64,000 nucleotides of DNA from Candidatus Pantoea edessiphila (GCF_002933355.1 NZ_PDKU01000003.1:23531-87530); one strand, 5' to 3'; numbered from the stretch's first letter, positions 19,382-29,481 are shown. Notes: generated by a model not told the origin, from the sequence alone. Numbers and translations: made by a program.

Positions 19382-20188
19382 ATGAGTGTATTTAAGAGTA
19401 GAGATGATTTTGATCTTTATTATAAAGACTGGGGTAAGGGTAAGCCAATTATTTTCAGCCACGGTTGGCCATTGAATGCTGATATGTGGGATAATCAAAT
19501 GTATTTTCTCGCAGAGAATGGCTATCGTGTAATATCTTTTGATCGTCGTGGTTTTGGCCGTTCAGCACAACCATGGAAAAACTATAATTTTGATGTATTT
19601 TCTGATGATATTTATTGTTTGATTGAACATTTACAACTACAAGATGCTACTTTAGTTGGTTTTTCTATGGGAGGAGGAGATGTAACAAGATATATAAGCA
19701 AATATGGTACAGATAAAGTGAAAAAACTTGTATTGCTGGGTAGTATAACACCAGTTGTCTGTAAGACTCACAATAACCCTAATGGTATTGAAAAGGCGAT
19801 TTTTGATAGTATAAAATTAGAATTATTAAAAGATCGACCTCAATTTCTTAAGGAGTTTATAAAAACTTTTTATGGTAATATGGTTTCAGATGGAATAATG
19901 ATTCAAACTCTGAATATTGCTCTATCAGCTTCTTTAAAAGCTACTATTGATTGTATGATTGCATTCTCTGAAACTAATTTTTTTAATGATTTAAATAAAA
20001 TCAATATTCCTACATTAATTATTCATGGTTTCAATGATCAAATTTTACCCTATCAATTTACTGCTGAAATAACACATAAATTGATATGCAATTCTACATT
20101 AAAATTATATGAAAATGGTCCCCATGGATTTGTTGTTACACACCAAGATAAATTAAGACAAGATCTAATATTATTTTTAAAAACATAA
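19382..20188 (+). CDS. Alpha/beta hydrolase, non-heme chloroperoxidase-like
   Basis: The 268-residue protein has the full alpha/beta-hydrolase plan: oxyanion-hole HGWP at 27-30, DRRGFGRS at 54-61, nucleophile elbow GFSMGG with S95, acid D219 in HGFND and H248 in NGPHGF. The overall pattern, including DLYYKDWG near the start and the GGGDVTRY after the nucleophile, is that of cofactor-free haloperoxidase or esterase proteins. Many members of this family are really esterases or perhydrolases, so the substrate is unknown. It lies between prfC and yggS without a clear ribosome binding site. Base composition is like its neighbours. It is an unusual survivor in such a reduced genome. Confidence 0.85.
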   Translation: MSVFKSRDDFDLYYKDWGKGKPIIFSHGWPLNADMWDNQMYFLAENGYRVISFDRRGFGRSAQPWKNYNFDVFSDDIYCLIEHLQLQDATLVGFSMGGGDVTRYISKYGTDKVKKLVLLGSITPVVCKTHNNPNGIEKAIFDSIKLELLKDRPQFLKEFIKTFYGNMVSDGIMIQTLNIALSASLKATIDCMIAFSETNFFNDLNKINIPTLIIHGFNDQILPYQFTAEITHKLICNSTLKLYENGPHGFVVTHQDKLRQDLILFLKT

Positions 20189-20265
20189 AAATTTGATGAT
20201 CGACTTTAAATAAAGTACAATGTTTGCTTTATATTTATGGAACTCACTTTTTCAATTATTAAATT

Positions 20266-20979
20266 ATGAAATTAATTCAAGATAATTTAAAAAAAATAAT
20301 AAAAAAAATAAATAATATTGCTATACTAAACAATCGTGATCCTAAAACAATTAGACTAATTGCAGTAAGTAAGAATCAATCTATTGATAATATTTCGAAA
20401 GTTGCATCTTTAGGGCAAATAAGTTTTGGAGAAAATTATGTACAAGAAAGCATTAAAAAAATTCAGTTAACAAGAAGTACTTATCCTAATTTAAAATGGC
20501 ATTTTATTGGTTTATTACAATCTAATAAAACCAGGTTAGTAGCAGAAAATTTTTCTTGGTGCCATACAATTAATCGAATTTGTATAGCAAGAAGATTGAA
20601 TGATCAAAGACCAAATTCATTACCTCCACTTAATGTTTTAATTCAAGTAAATATTAGCAATGAAATTAAAAAATCTGGAACTTCATCTAATGAGATTTTT
20701 AATATCGCGAATCAAATTTTGTCTCTGCCTAACCTTAGGTTACGTGGGTTGATGGCAATTCCTAAAATAGAAAAACATTATCATAAACAATTAGATGAAT
20801 ACAAAAATTTTACTAAATTATTTAAAAATTTAAAAAATAATTTTAGAGATATAGATACTATTTCATTAGGAATGAGTAATGATATAGAAGCAGCTATCGT
20901 TGCAGGAAGCACAATGTTACGTATCGGAACAGCAATATTTGGTACTAGAGATAACTGTAATAATTCTAACAGAAATTAA
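20266..20979 (+). CDS. yggS: PLP homeostasis protein YggS/PLPBP
   Basis: YggS is a pyridoxal 5'-phosphate-binding protein with an alanine-racemase-like barrel but no known catalysis; in E. coli it keeps vitamin B6 and amino-acid pools in balance. The 237-residue protein has the PLP lysine K36 in IAVSKNQS, FGENYVQE, WHFIGLLQSNK and the phosphate-binding end LGMSNDIEAAI...GSTMLRIGTAIFG. It is followed 11 bp later by hemW, the order seen in the E. coli yggS-hemW region. Confidence 0.95.
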   Translation: MKLIQDNLKKIIKKINNIAILNNRDPKTIRLIAVSKNQSIDNISKVASLGQISFGENYVQESIKKIQLTRSTYPNLKWHFIGLLQSNKTRLVAENFSWCHTINRICIARRLNDQRPNSLPPLNVLIQVNISNEIKKSGTSSNEIFNIANQILSLPNLRLRGLMAIPKIEKHYHKQLDEYKNFTKLFKNLKNNFRDIDTISLGMSNDIEAAIVAGSTMLRIGTAIFGTRDNCNNSNRN

Positions 20980-20990
20980 ATATTAAAAAA

Positions 20991-22126
20991 ATGATTTTTC
21001 TACCCCCTTTAAGCTTATATATTCATATACCATGGTGTATAAAAAAATGTTATTACTGTGATTTTAATTCACATCAATTAAAAAAAAAGTATCATATATT
21101 AAGTATGTCACCCATCTATTATTGGATCTTAAAAATGATTTATGTTTAATTGATCATAGAACAATATATACTGTTTATATTGGAGGAGGTACACCTAGTT
21201 TAATGGATATAGAAGCTATTGATATTTTAATCAATGGTATAAAGGAGAATCTAAATTTATCACTAGATGTAGAAATTACTATAGAAGTAAATCCTGGTAC
21301 AATCAATGTTGATCTTTTATCTTTCTATAAAAAAATTGGAATTAATCGTATTTCAATAGGTGCTCAAAGTTTCAACTCGAAACAGTTAATTTCACTCGGA
21401 AGAATTCATACTCCAGAAGCAATATATTATACAGTTAATTTAATTAAACATCTTGGGTTTAATAACTTTAATATAGATTTAATGCATGGTTTACCCAATC
21501 AATCAATTTCAGTAGCTTTAAATGATCTATACCAAACTATTATACTTGATCCTCCGCATATATCATGGTATCAATTAACTATTGAACCAAATACGTTATT
21601 TAGCGCAAAAAAAATAAATTTACCTAACGATAGTATTTTATGGAATATCTTTAAAGCAGGGCATGATTTACTAATTAATTATGGTTATCATCAATACGAA
21701 ATATCAACTTATGCTAAGTTAAATTATTATTGTAGGCATAATCTTAATTATTGGTATTTTGGTGATTATATTGGAATTGGTTGCGGTGCACATGGAAAAA
21801 TAACACAATTAAATGGTGAAATTATACGTACTATCAAAATTCGTCATCCTCAAAAATTTATGAAAGGGTTTTATCTTAGTAAGAAATACACTATTTCTGA
21901 TTTTGATAAACCACTTGAATATTTTATGAATAGATTTCGTTTAATAGACATTGTGTATCGTGGCGAATTTGAGTTTTTTACTGGTTTAAAAGAAGATTAT
22001 ATTCGTTCAAGCATAGATGTAGCAATATCAGAAAAATATATAATTGAAACAAAAAAATACTGGAAACTAACTACAAAAGGTAGATTATTCTTAAATGATT
22101 TACTAGAACTATTTTTTAATACATAG
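20991..22126 (+). pseudogene. hemW: hemW, haem chaperone (HemN-like radical SAM), frameshifted in an A9 tract
   Basis: The gene starts at ATG 20991 with LPPLSLYIHIPWCIKKCYYC, which carries the radical-SAM CxxxCxxC motif. This frame ends at a stop codon near 21142. From the A tract onward the HemW match continues in another frame (HLLLDLKND near 21113, then IYTVYIGGGTPS), open to the stop at 22126. The shift falls in the nine-A run at 21080-21088; one more A would join both halves and align with E. coli HemW without a gap. The downstream part keeps GAQSF, DLMHGLP, GIGCGAHGK and the intact C-terminus. It may be a young pseudogene, a sequencing error, or a gene rescued by RNA polymerase slippage on the A run. 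Confidence 0.88.
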
Positions 22127-22173
22127 ATAAATTAATTTATAATATTTAATTAAATAAATATATAATAAATTTT

Positions 22174-22863
22174 TTATTTGTGTTCATTATTCTTTTCAAA
22201 TATTAAATCCCAAATTTTATGTCCTAAAATTTTTCCACGTTGTTCAAATTTAGTTATAGGTCTATTTTTAGATATTTTAGAAGATTGGTTTCGATAATTA
22301 TCTATACTATTAATTAACTTAATGATATAATGGGCATAATTTTCACAATCTGTTACTATATGAAATATAGAGCCGTGTGAATTGAGTTTTTTATTTACCA
22401 AATTAATGAACGGTAAATTTATAATTCTACGTTTATGATGACGAGTTTTAGGCCATGGGTCGGGACAAAATAATTGAACTTTATGTATTGAATTATCAGG
22501 AATCATATTTTCTAAGACTTCTGTTATATCATGGTATATAATACGCAGATTTCTTAATTCTGCTGTTTTTACCTCAGCAATACAATTACATACTCCCGGT
22601 AAGTAAACTTCTACCCCTAAAAAATTTTGATCTGGATTATCTTGTGCCATTGCAACCAAAGAATTACCCATCCCAAATCCAACCTCAATTATAACTGGTT
22701 TATTAGATTTAAATAATGCAGTGAAATTTATTAATTCAAATTTAAATTCAATACCAATTTCTAACCAGTAATTATTAATTGCTATTTGTTGTTTTTTAGT
22801 TAATTTTCTTCTTCTAATCATAAAACTACGAATTTTACGTAATAGGATAACATTATTTTTCAT
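22174..22863 (-). CDS. trmB: tRNA (guanine-N7-)-methyltransferase TrmB
   Basis: TrmB methylates N7 of G46 in the variable loop of tRNAs. The Rossmann fold SAM site reads EVGFGMGNSLVAMA, and the catalytic region is FCPDPWPKTRHHKRRIIN, followed by TKFEQRGKILGHKIWDL. I start it at ATG 22863 (MKNNVILLRKIRSF), giving 229 residues and matching the E. coli start MKNDV; the frame stays open upstream to 22935 with a hydrophobic low-complexity stretch that is probably not translated. It is divergent from yggX; mutY, which sits between them in E. coli, is absent. Confidence 0.93.
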   Translation of the reverse strand: MKNNVILLRKIRSFMIRRRKLTKKQQIAINNYWLEIGIEFKFELINFTALFKSNKPVIIEVGFGMGNSLVAMAQDNPDQNFLGVEVYLPGVCNCIAEVKTAELRNLRIIYHDITEVLENMIPDNSIHKVQLFCPDPWPKTRHHKRRIINLPFINLVNKKLNSHGSIFHIVTDCENYAHYIIKLINSIDNYRNQSSKISKNRPITKFEQRGKILGHKIWDLIFEKNNEHK

Positions 22864-23102
22864 ATATAAATTCATCAAAAGTAATATTATAAAGTTATAA
22901 AGTATTGAATATATAATTAATAAATTTCTGAACATTGTAATATATAAAATAATTTGATTATTTTATATATATTTTTTAAAAATAATTTTTAATTGGTATT
23001 ATTATAAGATTATAATAAGTAATATAACATATAAAATTTTATAATAAATAATGTAATTTTAAGTAAATTTATTACTTTTCAGTAAATAAATAGAGATTAA
23101 TA

Positions 23103-23342
23103 ATGAATCGTATCATTTTTTGTAGTTTTCTAAGATGTGAATCTGAAGGACAAGAGTATCAAGTTTATCCAGGTGATATAGGTAAACGAATTTATAATGA
23201 AATTTCTAAAAAAGCTTGGAAATTATGGATAGAAAAACAAACCATATTAATTAATGAAAAAAAACTTAATTTAATTAATCAAAAAGATCGTAAAATATTG
23301 GAAGATGAAATGATCAAATTTTTATTTAAATCATTTTTATAG
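23103..23342 (+). CDS. yggX: Fe(2+)-trafficking protein YggX
   Basis: YggX is a small protein tied to iron trafficking and protection of Fe-S clusters from oxidation. The 79-residue protein keeps the conserved core: NRIIFCSF with the reactive C7, [18 protein letters not shown] and [16 protein letters not shown]. It ends at FLFKSFL, about 12 residues short of E. coli YggX (91), which lacks the polar tail but not the fold. It follows the lost mutY position. An AGAG sequence precedes the ATG. Confidence 0.93.
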   Translation: MNRIIFCSFLRCESEGQEYQVYPGDIGKRIYNEISKKAWKLWIEKQTILINEKKLNLINQKDRKILEDEMIKFLFKSFL

Positions 23343-23465
23343 TATTAATATTTTTACTATTTTTACAAAACAGCAAATAAAAAGACATGATTTGTTGAAT
23401 ATTCATAAAATGATTGTGTTTTTGAATAAATTAAAAAATTATTTAATTTGCTCATAAAATTTTAA

Positions 23466-23891
23466 TTACTTTGAAAGATAACCTATAATCCAATCTTGTA
23501 AAATAATTGCAGCAGAATTAGAATCAATAGATTTTTTAATTAAAGCACTATATCCTCCACATCTAAATAATTCTGAACGTGCTTCTATAGTACTAAGTCG
23601 TTCATCTTGCATATAAACATTAATACTATATTTATCATTCAAATAATCAGCGAATTTTTTAGCACAATTAGTAATATGTTGTTCCGTTCCATCCATGTTT
23701 AATGGTAAACCTACAACAATGGCACTGGGTTGCCATTCTTTTATTATTTTTCCAATTTTTGTCCAATCAGGTATCCCTTCTTTTGATTTTAAAGAACATA
23801 TAGGACTTGTTGTGCCAGTAATTAATTGTCCAATTGCAATACCAATATTTTTAATACCAAAATCAAATCCTAATATGATTTGTATTGACAT
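23466..23891 (-). CDS. yqgF: Holliday-junction-resolvase-like protein YqgF (RuvX); 16S pre-rRNA processing nuclease
   Basis: YqgF has an RNase H-like fold; in E. coli it is essential and takes part in maturation of the 16S rRNA 5' end. The 141-residue protein has the first catalytic aspartate in GFDFGIKNIGIAIG, the AIVVGLPLNMDGTE loop, and the QDERLSTIEA motif with acidic residues, ending with AAIILQDWI. Its ATG overlaps the yqgE stop by one base (TAATG), so translation is coupled. Gene order gshB-yqgE-yqgF is as in E. coli. Confidence 0.95.
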   Translation of the reverse strand: MSIQIILGFDFGIKNIGIAIGQLITGTTSPICSLKSKEGIPDWTKIGKIIKEWQPSAIVVGLPLNMDGTEQHITNCAKKFADYLNDKYSINVYMQDERLSTIEARSELFRCGGYSALIKKSIDSNSAAIILQDWIIGYLSK

Positions 23892-24454
23892 TAAGCATGT
23901 CCTAAATCACTAGCTATATTATACATATTTACTCCGATATTTAAAGCTGCCTGACTCCAACGTTCTGCTGCTGGAGTATGGAACAGAATCGTACTGTTAG
24001 CTGGAGTAGTTAACCAAGCATTAGCCATTAATTCATTTTCCAACTGATTTTTCTCCCATGCACAATAACCAAGTGCTATTAATATATTATTTGGTTGTAA
24101 ATTTGACCCAATGACTTCTAATACGTCTCTTGATGTTGTAATAATAGTTGTATCTGATATATACACACTAGAATTAAAAACACGTTGTGCAGAATGTAAT
24201 ATAAAACCTCGGTCTTCAGCCAAAGGCCCACCTATAAATACTTGTTTATCAAGTGTTATATTTGGATCTCTATTGTTTATAGAAATATTTAATTTTTTCA
24301 GTATATCTTTTATACTTAAATTTCTTATAGGTTTATTAATAATTAATCCCATTGCTCCATCTACATTATGTTCACAAACGTATATAACAGAACGCTTAAA
24401 AAATGGGTCGCTTAATGATGGCATAGCTATTAAAAAGTGATTTTGTAAATTCAT
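23891..24454 (-). CDS. yqgE: UPF0301 family protein YqgE
   Basis: YqgE is a conserved protein of unknown function (DUF179). The start at ATG 24454 ([14 protein letters not shown]) gives 187 residues, the E. coli length; the open frame extends six codons further upstream. The family signatures are [29 protein letters not shown] and [16 protein letters not shown]. It is translationally coupled to yqgF and follows gshB after 81 bp. Confidence 0.94.
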   Translation of the reverse strand: MNLQNHFLIAMPSLSDPFFKRSVIYVCEHNVDGAMGLIINKPIRNLSIKDILKKLNISINNRDPNITLDKQVFIGGPLAEDRGFILHSAQRVFNSSVYISDTTIITTSRDVLEVIGSNLQPNNILIALGYCAWEKNQLENELMANAWLTTPANSTILFHTPAAERWSQAALNIGVNMYNIASDLGHA

Positions 24455-24535
24455 TATTAGGTAATATACCAAAAGTAACCTAGATCAGAATAGGTATTCA
24501 GTTATAAAAAATTATTAAATTTGTGTTAAATAATC

Positions 24536-25480
24536 TCAATGTAATCGTTTTTCAATTGCATCCATTAACATACAAGAAATAGAAATTGGTAATCTTGATT
24601 CAATTTGACAAACTCCGGTAGGACTAGTTACATTAATTTCTGTAAGTTTATTACCAATGACATCTATACCAACAAAAATTAAACCTCTCTTTTTTAGCTC
24701 CACACCAATGTTTTTAGCAATTTCTAAATCATTTTTACTTAAATTCCTTACTTCCCCATGACCACCCGCAGTAAGATTAGCTCTGCTGTCTCCTTTTTGG
24801 GGTATTCTAGCTAGACAGTAAGGTACTGGTTTACCATCTACAATTAAAATTCGTTTATCTCCATCTTTAATATCTGGAATATATTCTTGTACTGTACAAA
24901 ATAGTCTTCCTTCTTTAGTTAGAGTCTCTATGATTACTGAAAAATTAGGATCATCTTTTTTCACATGAAATATAGATTTTCCGCCCATATTATCTAGCGG
25001 TTTTATGACTATATCAATATGTTTTTGCCAAAATTTTTGAATTTGTTGTTTATTACAAGAAACTAAAGTGCTAGGAGTTAACTCTTTAAACCAAGATATA
25101 TATAATTTTTCGTTACAATCTCGTAAACTTTGTGGTTTATTGATAACTAGTGTACCTGATTTTTCTGCGTATTCTAAAATGTATGTTGCATAAATATATT
25201 GCATGTTAAATGGAGGATCTTTACGCATTAATATCACATCTAAGTCAGAAAGATTAATATATTCCTTTTTTTCAAAGTTATACCAATTGTTATTATCTTT
25301 TTGTACCTGAAGTAAATATGTATCTGCATAAGCTACACCTTCAAATAAAGAAAGATCATTTATTTCCATATAGTAAATTTTATAGTCACGTTTTTGTGCT
25401 TCTAATAACATATTAAATGTAGTATCTTTTTCTATATTAATAGAAGAAATGGGATCCATTAATATTCCAAGTTTAATCAT
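24536..25480 (-). CDS. gshB: Glutathione synthetase
   Basis: GshB joins gamma-glutamylcysteine and glycine with ATP to make glutathione. The 314-residue ATP-grasp enzyme (E. coli 315) starts MIKLGILMDPISSINIEKDT and has VIKPLDNMGGKSIFHV, the RILIVDGKPVPYCLARIP segment, the glycine-rich loop NLTAGGHGEV and the metal-binding ending INVTSPTGVCQIE. The upstream gene rsmE of E. coli is missing. A CTAAGGAG ribosome binding site precedes the start on the minus strand. Confidence 0.96.
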   Translation of the reverse strand: MIKLGILMDPISSINIEKDTTFNMLLEAQKRDYKIYYMEINDLSLFEGVAYADTYLLQVQKDNNNWYNFEKKEYINLSDLDVILMRKDPPFNMQYIYATYILEYAEKSGTLVINKPQSLRDCNEKLYISWFKELTPSTLVSCNKQQIQKFWQKHIDIVIKPLDNMGGKSIFHVKKDDPNFSVIIETLTKEGRLFCTVQEYIPDIKDGDKRILIVDGKPVPYCLARIPQKGDSRANLTAGGHGEVRNLSKNDLEIAKNIGVELKKRGLIFVGIDVIGNKLTEINVTSPTGVCQIESRLPISISCMLMDAIEKRLH

Positions 25481-25796
25481 TATTATCTCCTTAGAAGAGA
25501 TGATACATATTATCCATTAACTTAAATAAATATTTAACCTATAATGATTTGTTAATCAACATAGTATAAACATGAAAAGAAATGAAAAATTAAATGAATT
25601 TCAGTTTTTATTGATCAATATTTTTTATTTTAACTAACAATATATAATTGATATTTAGTATATATTATGATGATTTATATGATAACTAATTTATATTAGC
25701 ATAACTAGTTATCATCACGTGGCACTTTCAAACAATTATTACATTAAATAATTATGATTAGCATTAATTATTTAAAACACAATTATTAAGGTTTTA
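25481..25796. other. AT-rich spacer between gshB and hemB
   Basis: This 316-base stretch carries the gshB promoter region. I see no gene or RNA. Confidence 0.45.
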
Positions 25797-26774
25797 TTAT
25801 AGTAATTTTTTTTCAGCAAGATCTAGAGTGAAGTAACTAAAAATGATATCTGCACCAGCGCGTTTAATTGAACCTAAACTTTCTAATATTGCTTTGTTTT
25901 CATCTATTGCACCTGCTTTAGAAGCAAATTTTATCATAGAGTATTCCCCACTCACTTGAAAAGCAGCTAGTGGTAGTTCAGTTTTTTCACGGATATCACG
26001 TAATATATCAAGATAAGCACCTGCTGGTTTTACCATTAATGCATCTGCACCTTCATTCATATCAATTAAAGATTCTCTAATAGCTTCTCTACGATTCATT
26101 GGATTAATTTGATAAGTGTCACGATTAGATTCATAATTGATTTTTGTTGCTTGTCTAAAAGGACCGTAAAAAGAAGATGCAAATTTAGTAGAATAAGAAA
26201 TTATTGCCGTCTGATTAAATCCAGATAAATCTAGTGCTTTACGTATACTTTGTACTTGTCCATCCATGGAAGCTGAAGGTGCAATAAAATCAGCACCTGC
26301 TGCTGTTGCTACTACTGCTTGCTTACATAAATTAATTAATGTTTGATCATTATCAATATTATTGTTATATATAATTCCACAATGTCCGTGAGTAGTGTAC
26401 TGACAAAAACAAGTATCAGATATTAATACCATTTCTGGTACTGTATGTTTACATGTACGAATAATGCGTGCTATTAAACCATTTTCATTCCATGTATCAC
26501 TTCCTGTATCATCAGTATGATGAGATATACCAAATAATAATACTATATTAATTCCCGCTTTAGCTATACGTTCTATTTCATATGCTAATTTTTTTTCAGG
26601 AATACGCATGATTCCAGGCATAGTTGTTATTTCTTGATAATCAGATAAATTTTCTTCAACAAAAATTGGAAAAACCAATTTATTTAAACTAAGATTAATT
26701 TCTTGAAAAGCTTGACGAATAAAAGCATTAATGCGTAATCTTCTTGGACGCTGATGTAAATTAATTATTTTCAT
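25797..26774 (-). CDS. hemB: Delta-aminolevulinic acid dehydratase (porphobilinogen synthase)
   Basis: HemB condenses two 5-aminolevulinate molecules to porphobilinogen in haem synthesis. The start at ATG 26774 ([14 protein letters not shown]) gives 325 residues against 324 in E. coli; the frame runs nine codons further upstream. The zinc-site cysteines are in [14 protein letters not shown], and the two active-site lysines are in YSTKFASS and MVKPAGAY. The gene is out of its E. coli context. It suggests that haem synthesis is at least partly retained, consistent with the nearby hemW remnant. Confidence 0.96.
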   Translation of the reverse strand: MKIINLHQRPRRLRINAFIRQAFQEINLSLNKLVFPIFVEENLSDYQEITTMPGIMRIPEKKLAYEIERIAKAGINIVLLFGISHHTDDTGSDTWNENGLIARIIRTCKHTVPEMVLISDTCFCQYTTHGHCGIIYNNNIDNDQTLINLCKQAVVATAAGADFIAPSASMDGQVQSIRKALDLSGFNQTAIISYSTKFASSFYGPFRQATKINYESNRDTYQINPMNRREAIRESLIDMNEGADALMVKPAGAYLDILRDIREKTELPLAAFQVSGEYSMIKFASKAGAIDENKAILESLGSIKRAGADIIFSYFTLDLAEKKLL

Positions 26775-27119
26775 TATTTTATGAATTATTTTATTTAACA
26801 ATATATTATAAATAAATTGTAATTTTATTATTTAATATTAAAATATTATGTTTCAAATCTTGTTTCATTATCAACGATAATAGTTTAATTTATGTTAATT
26901 GATAAATTTTATTTAGGGTAATTCAATGAATAATCCTTGTATTAAATAAAATCACATTTTGTACAATTTTGAGTTGTAATAAATATCAATATATACTAAA
27001 CAATAGATAATTATAGTATTGTATTAAAATAAATTGATAATCAGAACTATATTTATGTAATAGACAATATGTGTCAATGAAATAATATTTTCATATATAA
27101 CTATATTTAATGGTATTAT
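26775..27119. other. AT-rich spacer between hemB and rsmD
   Basis: These 345 bases hold no visible gene or RNA; they include the upstream region of hemB. Confidence 0.45.
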
Positions 27120-27698
27120 TTATTGATTCAAATGATATAAAGAAAAACTTACTTTTCCAGCTGTTTTTCTACGATACAACTTCCAATTTATTGGTATATC
27201 AGCTATCATTATATCTATTTTATTTTCAATATATATTAATGAATCATCGTTTAACCAACCAAAAGTATTTAGTAACCATACGGTTTTATTTACCAAATTG
27301 TCATCAAACGGTGGATCAACAAACACTACATCAAATGGTTTACCTCTTTGTTTTAGCCAAGATAAGGTATTTGTTTTGATAATCTTTCCATTAAATATTT
27401 TAAGATTTTTTAAATTTTTTTCTAATTGTTTTACTGCATTAATATTTGATTCTAGCATTATTACGTAACTTGCATAGCGTGATATGGCTTCAAATCCAAG
27501 GGCTCCACTTCCTGAAAAACAATCAAGACAATTAGATTGTTCCAAAATGGGGTTTAACCAATTGAATAAAGTTTCACGTATTCGATCACTAGTAGGATGT
27601 AATCCTTTTAAATTCAAAACTGGTAGTTTATATCCACGAAATTTACCTCCAATAATACGAATATATCCAGAATAATAATTATTGTAAAATTTTTTCAT
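27120..27698 (-). CDS. rsmD: 16S rRNA (guanine(966)-N2)-methyltransferase RsmD
   Basis: RsmD methylates G966 of 16S rRNA in the assembled small subunit. The 192-residue SAM enzyme (E. coli 198) has RIIGGKFRGYKLPVL near the start, the substrate segment LHPTSDRIRETLFNWL, SAM motif CLDCFSGSGALGFEA and the catalytic DPPF loop in VVFVDPPFD. It is divergent from ftsY, as in E. coli. Confidence 0.95.
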   Translation of the reverse strand: MKKFYNNYYSGYIRIIGGKFRGYKLPVLNLKGLHPTSDRIRETLFNWLNPILEQSNCLDCFSGSGALGFEAISRYASYVIMLESNINAVKQLEKNLKNLKIFNGKIIKTNTLSWLKQRGKPFDVVFVDPPFDDNLVNKTVWLLNTFGWLNDDSLIYIENKIDIMIADIPINWKLYRRKTAGKVSFSLYHLNQ

Positions 27699-27859
27699 CG
27701 AAGTATTTATATGATAATATGCAAGTAAATAACAATTAATTTAAATTTCTAACAATAAATATACGAATTAACATATTAAAATATTCACAATTGAGTTAAT
27801 TCATATAATTGTTTGAAAAAAATACTAAGTTAATCTGACTCTAAAGGATCTAAAATATA

Positions 27860-29134
27860 ATGGTAAAAAAAACACAAAATTCTTTTCTTTCTTGGTTAGG
27901 ATTTAAAAAAAAAGATAAAGAAAACAAAAACTTATTAACACAAAAGAATAACACTACGTTATCTAAAAAAAATGAAACTTCAAAACAAGCAAAAATAGAC
28001 GTTTTATTTAATAATCAAGAAATATCATTAAATGAAATAGATAACAGACACACAATAACACAATCAGAGATCATACCTCAACATATACAAAATAACGATT
28101 CGAACAGTACTGATTTGCATACAATTAACAAATCTATCGAACAAACAGATATCAATCATCTTAACTCACTAAATGATACACCTAATTATGATATAATATC
28201 AAATAATTTTGATAACAAAAAAGGATTTTTTACTCGTTTAAAAAACAGTTTAATAAAAACCCGCCAAAATTTGGCTGTAAATTTAATAAAATTATTTCGT
28301 GGAAAAGCAATTAACAATGCATTGTTTAAAGAGTTAGAAGAACATTTGTTAATTGCTGATGTAGGAGCGGAAACAACTAAAACTATTATAGAACGAATAT
28401 CTAAACAAGCATATCTTAAAGGTATATATAACGCAGAAAATCTTTATGATTTACTGAAATTTGAATTAATACAAATCCTTGAAGGAATAGATATTCCCCT
28501 TACATTAACAAATAAAAAACCTTTTATTATTTTAGTTGTAGGCGTGAATGGCGTTGGAAAGACAACAACTGTTGGGAAATTAGCTTATCACTATAGTAAT
28601 TTAGGTAAATCAGTTATTTTAGCTGCAGGAGATACGTTTCGTGCTGCAGCAATTGATCAATTACAATTTTGGGGACAAAAATATAAGATTCCGGTAATTG
28701 CACAAAATACTGGATCAGATCCTTCTGCAGTAATTTTTGATTCTATAAAATCTGCTAAATCTCGAGAATCAGATATAGTAATTGCAGATACTGCCGGTCG
28801 TATTCACAATAAAATGCAATTAATGGAAGAGTTAAGAAAAACCATTCGCGTAATAAAAAAATTAGATGATTCTGCACCGCACGAAATAATGTTAGTTATA
28901 GATGCTAATACTGGACAAAATGCTATTTTACAAGCAAAGTTATTTCATCAATATGTTAAGTTGACAGGTATTGTAGTAACTAAATTAGATGGAACTGCTA
29001 AAGGAGGTATCATTTTTTCTATAGCTAATCAATTAGCAATACCAATTAGGTATATTTGCATTGGAGAAAAAGCTGATGATTTAAAAATTTTTAAATCTGC
29101 AGATTTCATTAAAGCATTATTTTCTCAAAACTAA
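27860..29134 (+). CDS. ftsY: Signal recognition particle receptor FtsY
   Basis: FtsY is the membrane-associated SRP receptor GTPase that passes ribosomes making membrane proteins to SecYEG. The 424-residue protein is shorter than E. coli (497). Residues 1-120 are a low-complexity region rich in Asn, Lys, Thr and Ile that replaces the acidic A domain. The N domain starts at KGFFTRLKNSLIKTRQNL, and the G domain has GVNGVGKTTT (228-237), GDTFRAAA (257-264), DTAGR and TKLDGTAKGG. The start of the gene holds an in-frame A9 tract (27905-27913). AAAGGA precedes the start. Confidence 0.97.
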   Translation: MVKKTQNSFLSWLGFKKKDKENKNLLTQKNNTTLSKKNETSKQAKIDVLFNNQEISLNEIDNRHTITQSEIIPQHIQNNDSNSTDLHTINKSIEQTDINHLNSLNDTPNYDIISNNFDNKKGFFTRLKNSLIKTRQNLAVNLIKLFRGKAINNALFKELEEHLLIADVGAETTKTIIERISKQAYLKGIYNAENLYDLLKFELIQILEGIDIPLTLTNKKPFIILVVGVNGVGKTTTVGKLAYHYSNLGKSVILAAGDTFRAAAIDQLQFWGQKYKIPVIAQNTGSDPSAVIFDSIKSAKSRESDIVIADTAGRIHNKMQLMEELRKTIRVIKKLDDSAPHEIMLVIDANTGQNAILQAKLFHQYVKLTGIVVTKLDGTAKGGIIFSIANQLAIPIRYICIGEKADDLKIFKSADFIKALFSQN

Positions 29135-29481
29135 CTAAGATTAATAGTTAATATTATTTTTTATAATTGATACGATCCTCATATTAATATATTTGCTATG
29201 TTAAGTGGTATGCTTAATATTAAAAAATGATATATTATTTATACTGTTAACAAATATGAAATAAATAATAGTATATATAAATACGCTATTTTATGTTATG
29301 TTTCTACTATAATGATAGTATCCTGATCATTGATTTTTATAATGAGTTATTTTAACAAATTCATTGAAAATTAGATTTTTATAGTTAGAAAATCTTCTTT
29401 AGTAAGTAATATGTTCACGTTTTTGATTATAAAAGACACAATTGATATAATGGTTTATCAAAAAATTTTAAAGGATTTTTA
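29135..29481. other. Spacer where ftsE and ftsX would lie
   Basis: In E. coli ftsE and ftsX separate ftsY and rpoH. Here 347 AT-rich bases remain, with no recognisable remnant of either gene. The stretch carries the rpoH promoter region. Confidence 0.55.

Noticed and set aside
22864..22935. N-terminal extension of trmB with a membrane-like segment
   Set aside because: Not present in TrmB proteins, and the ATG at 22863 matches the E. coli start; it is open frame by chance in AT-rich DNA.
27110..27379. 89-codon frame on the plus strand
   Set aside because: Lies opposite rsmD, which has clear motifs; it is a shadow frame.
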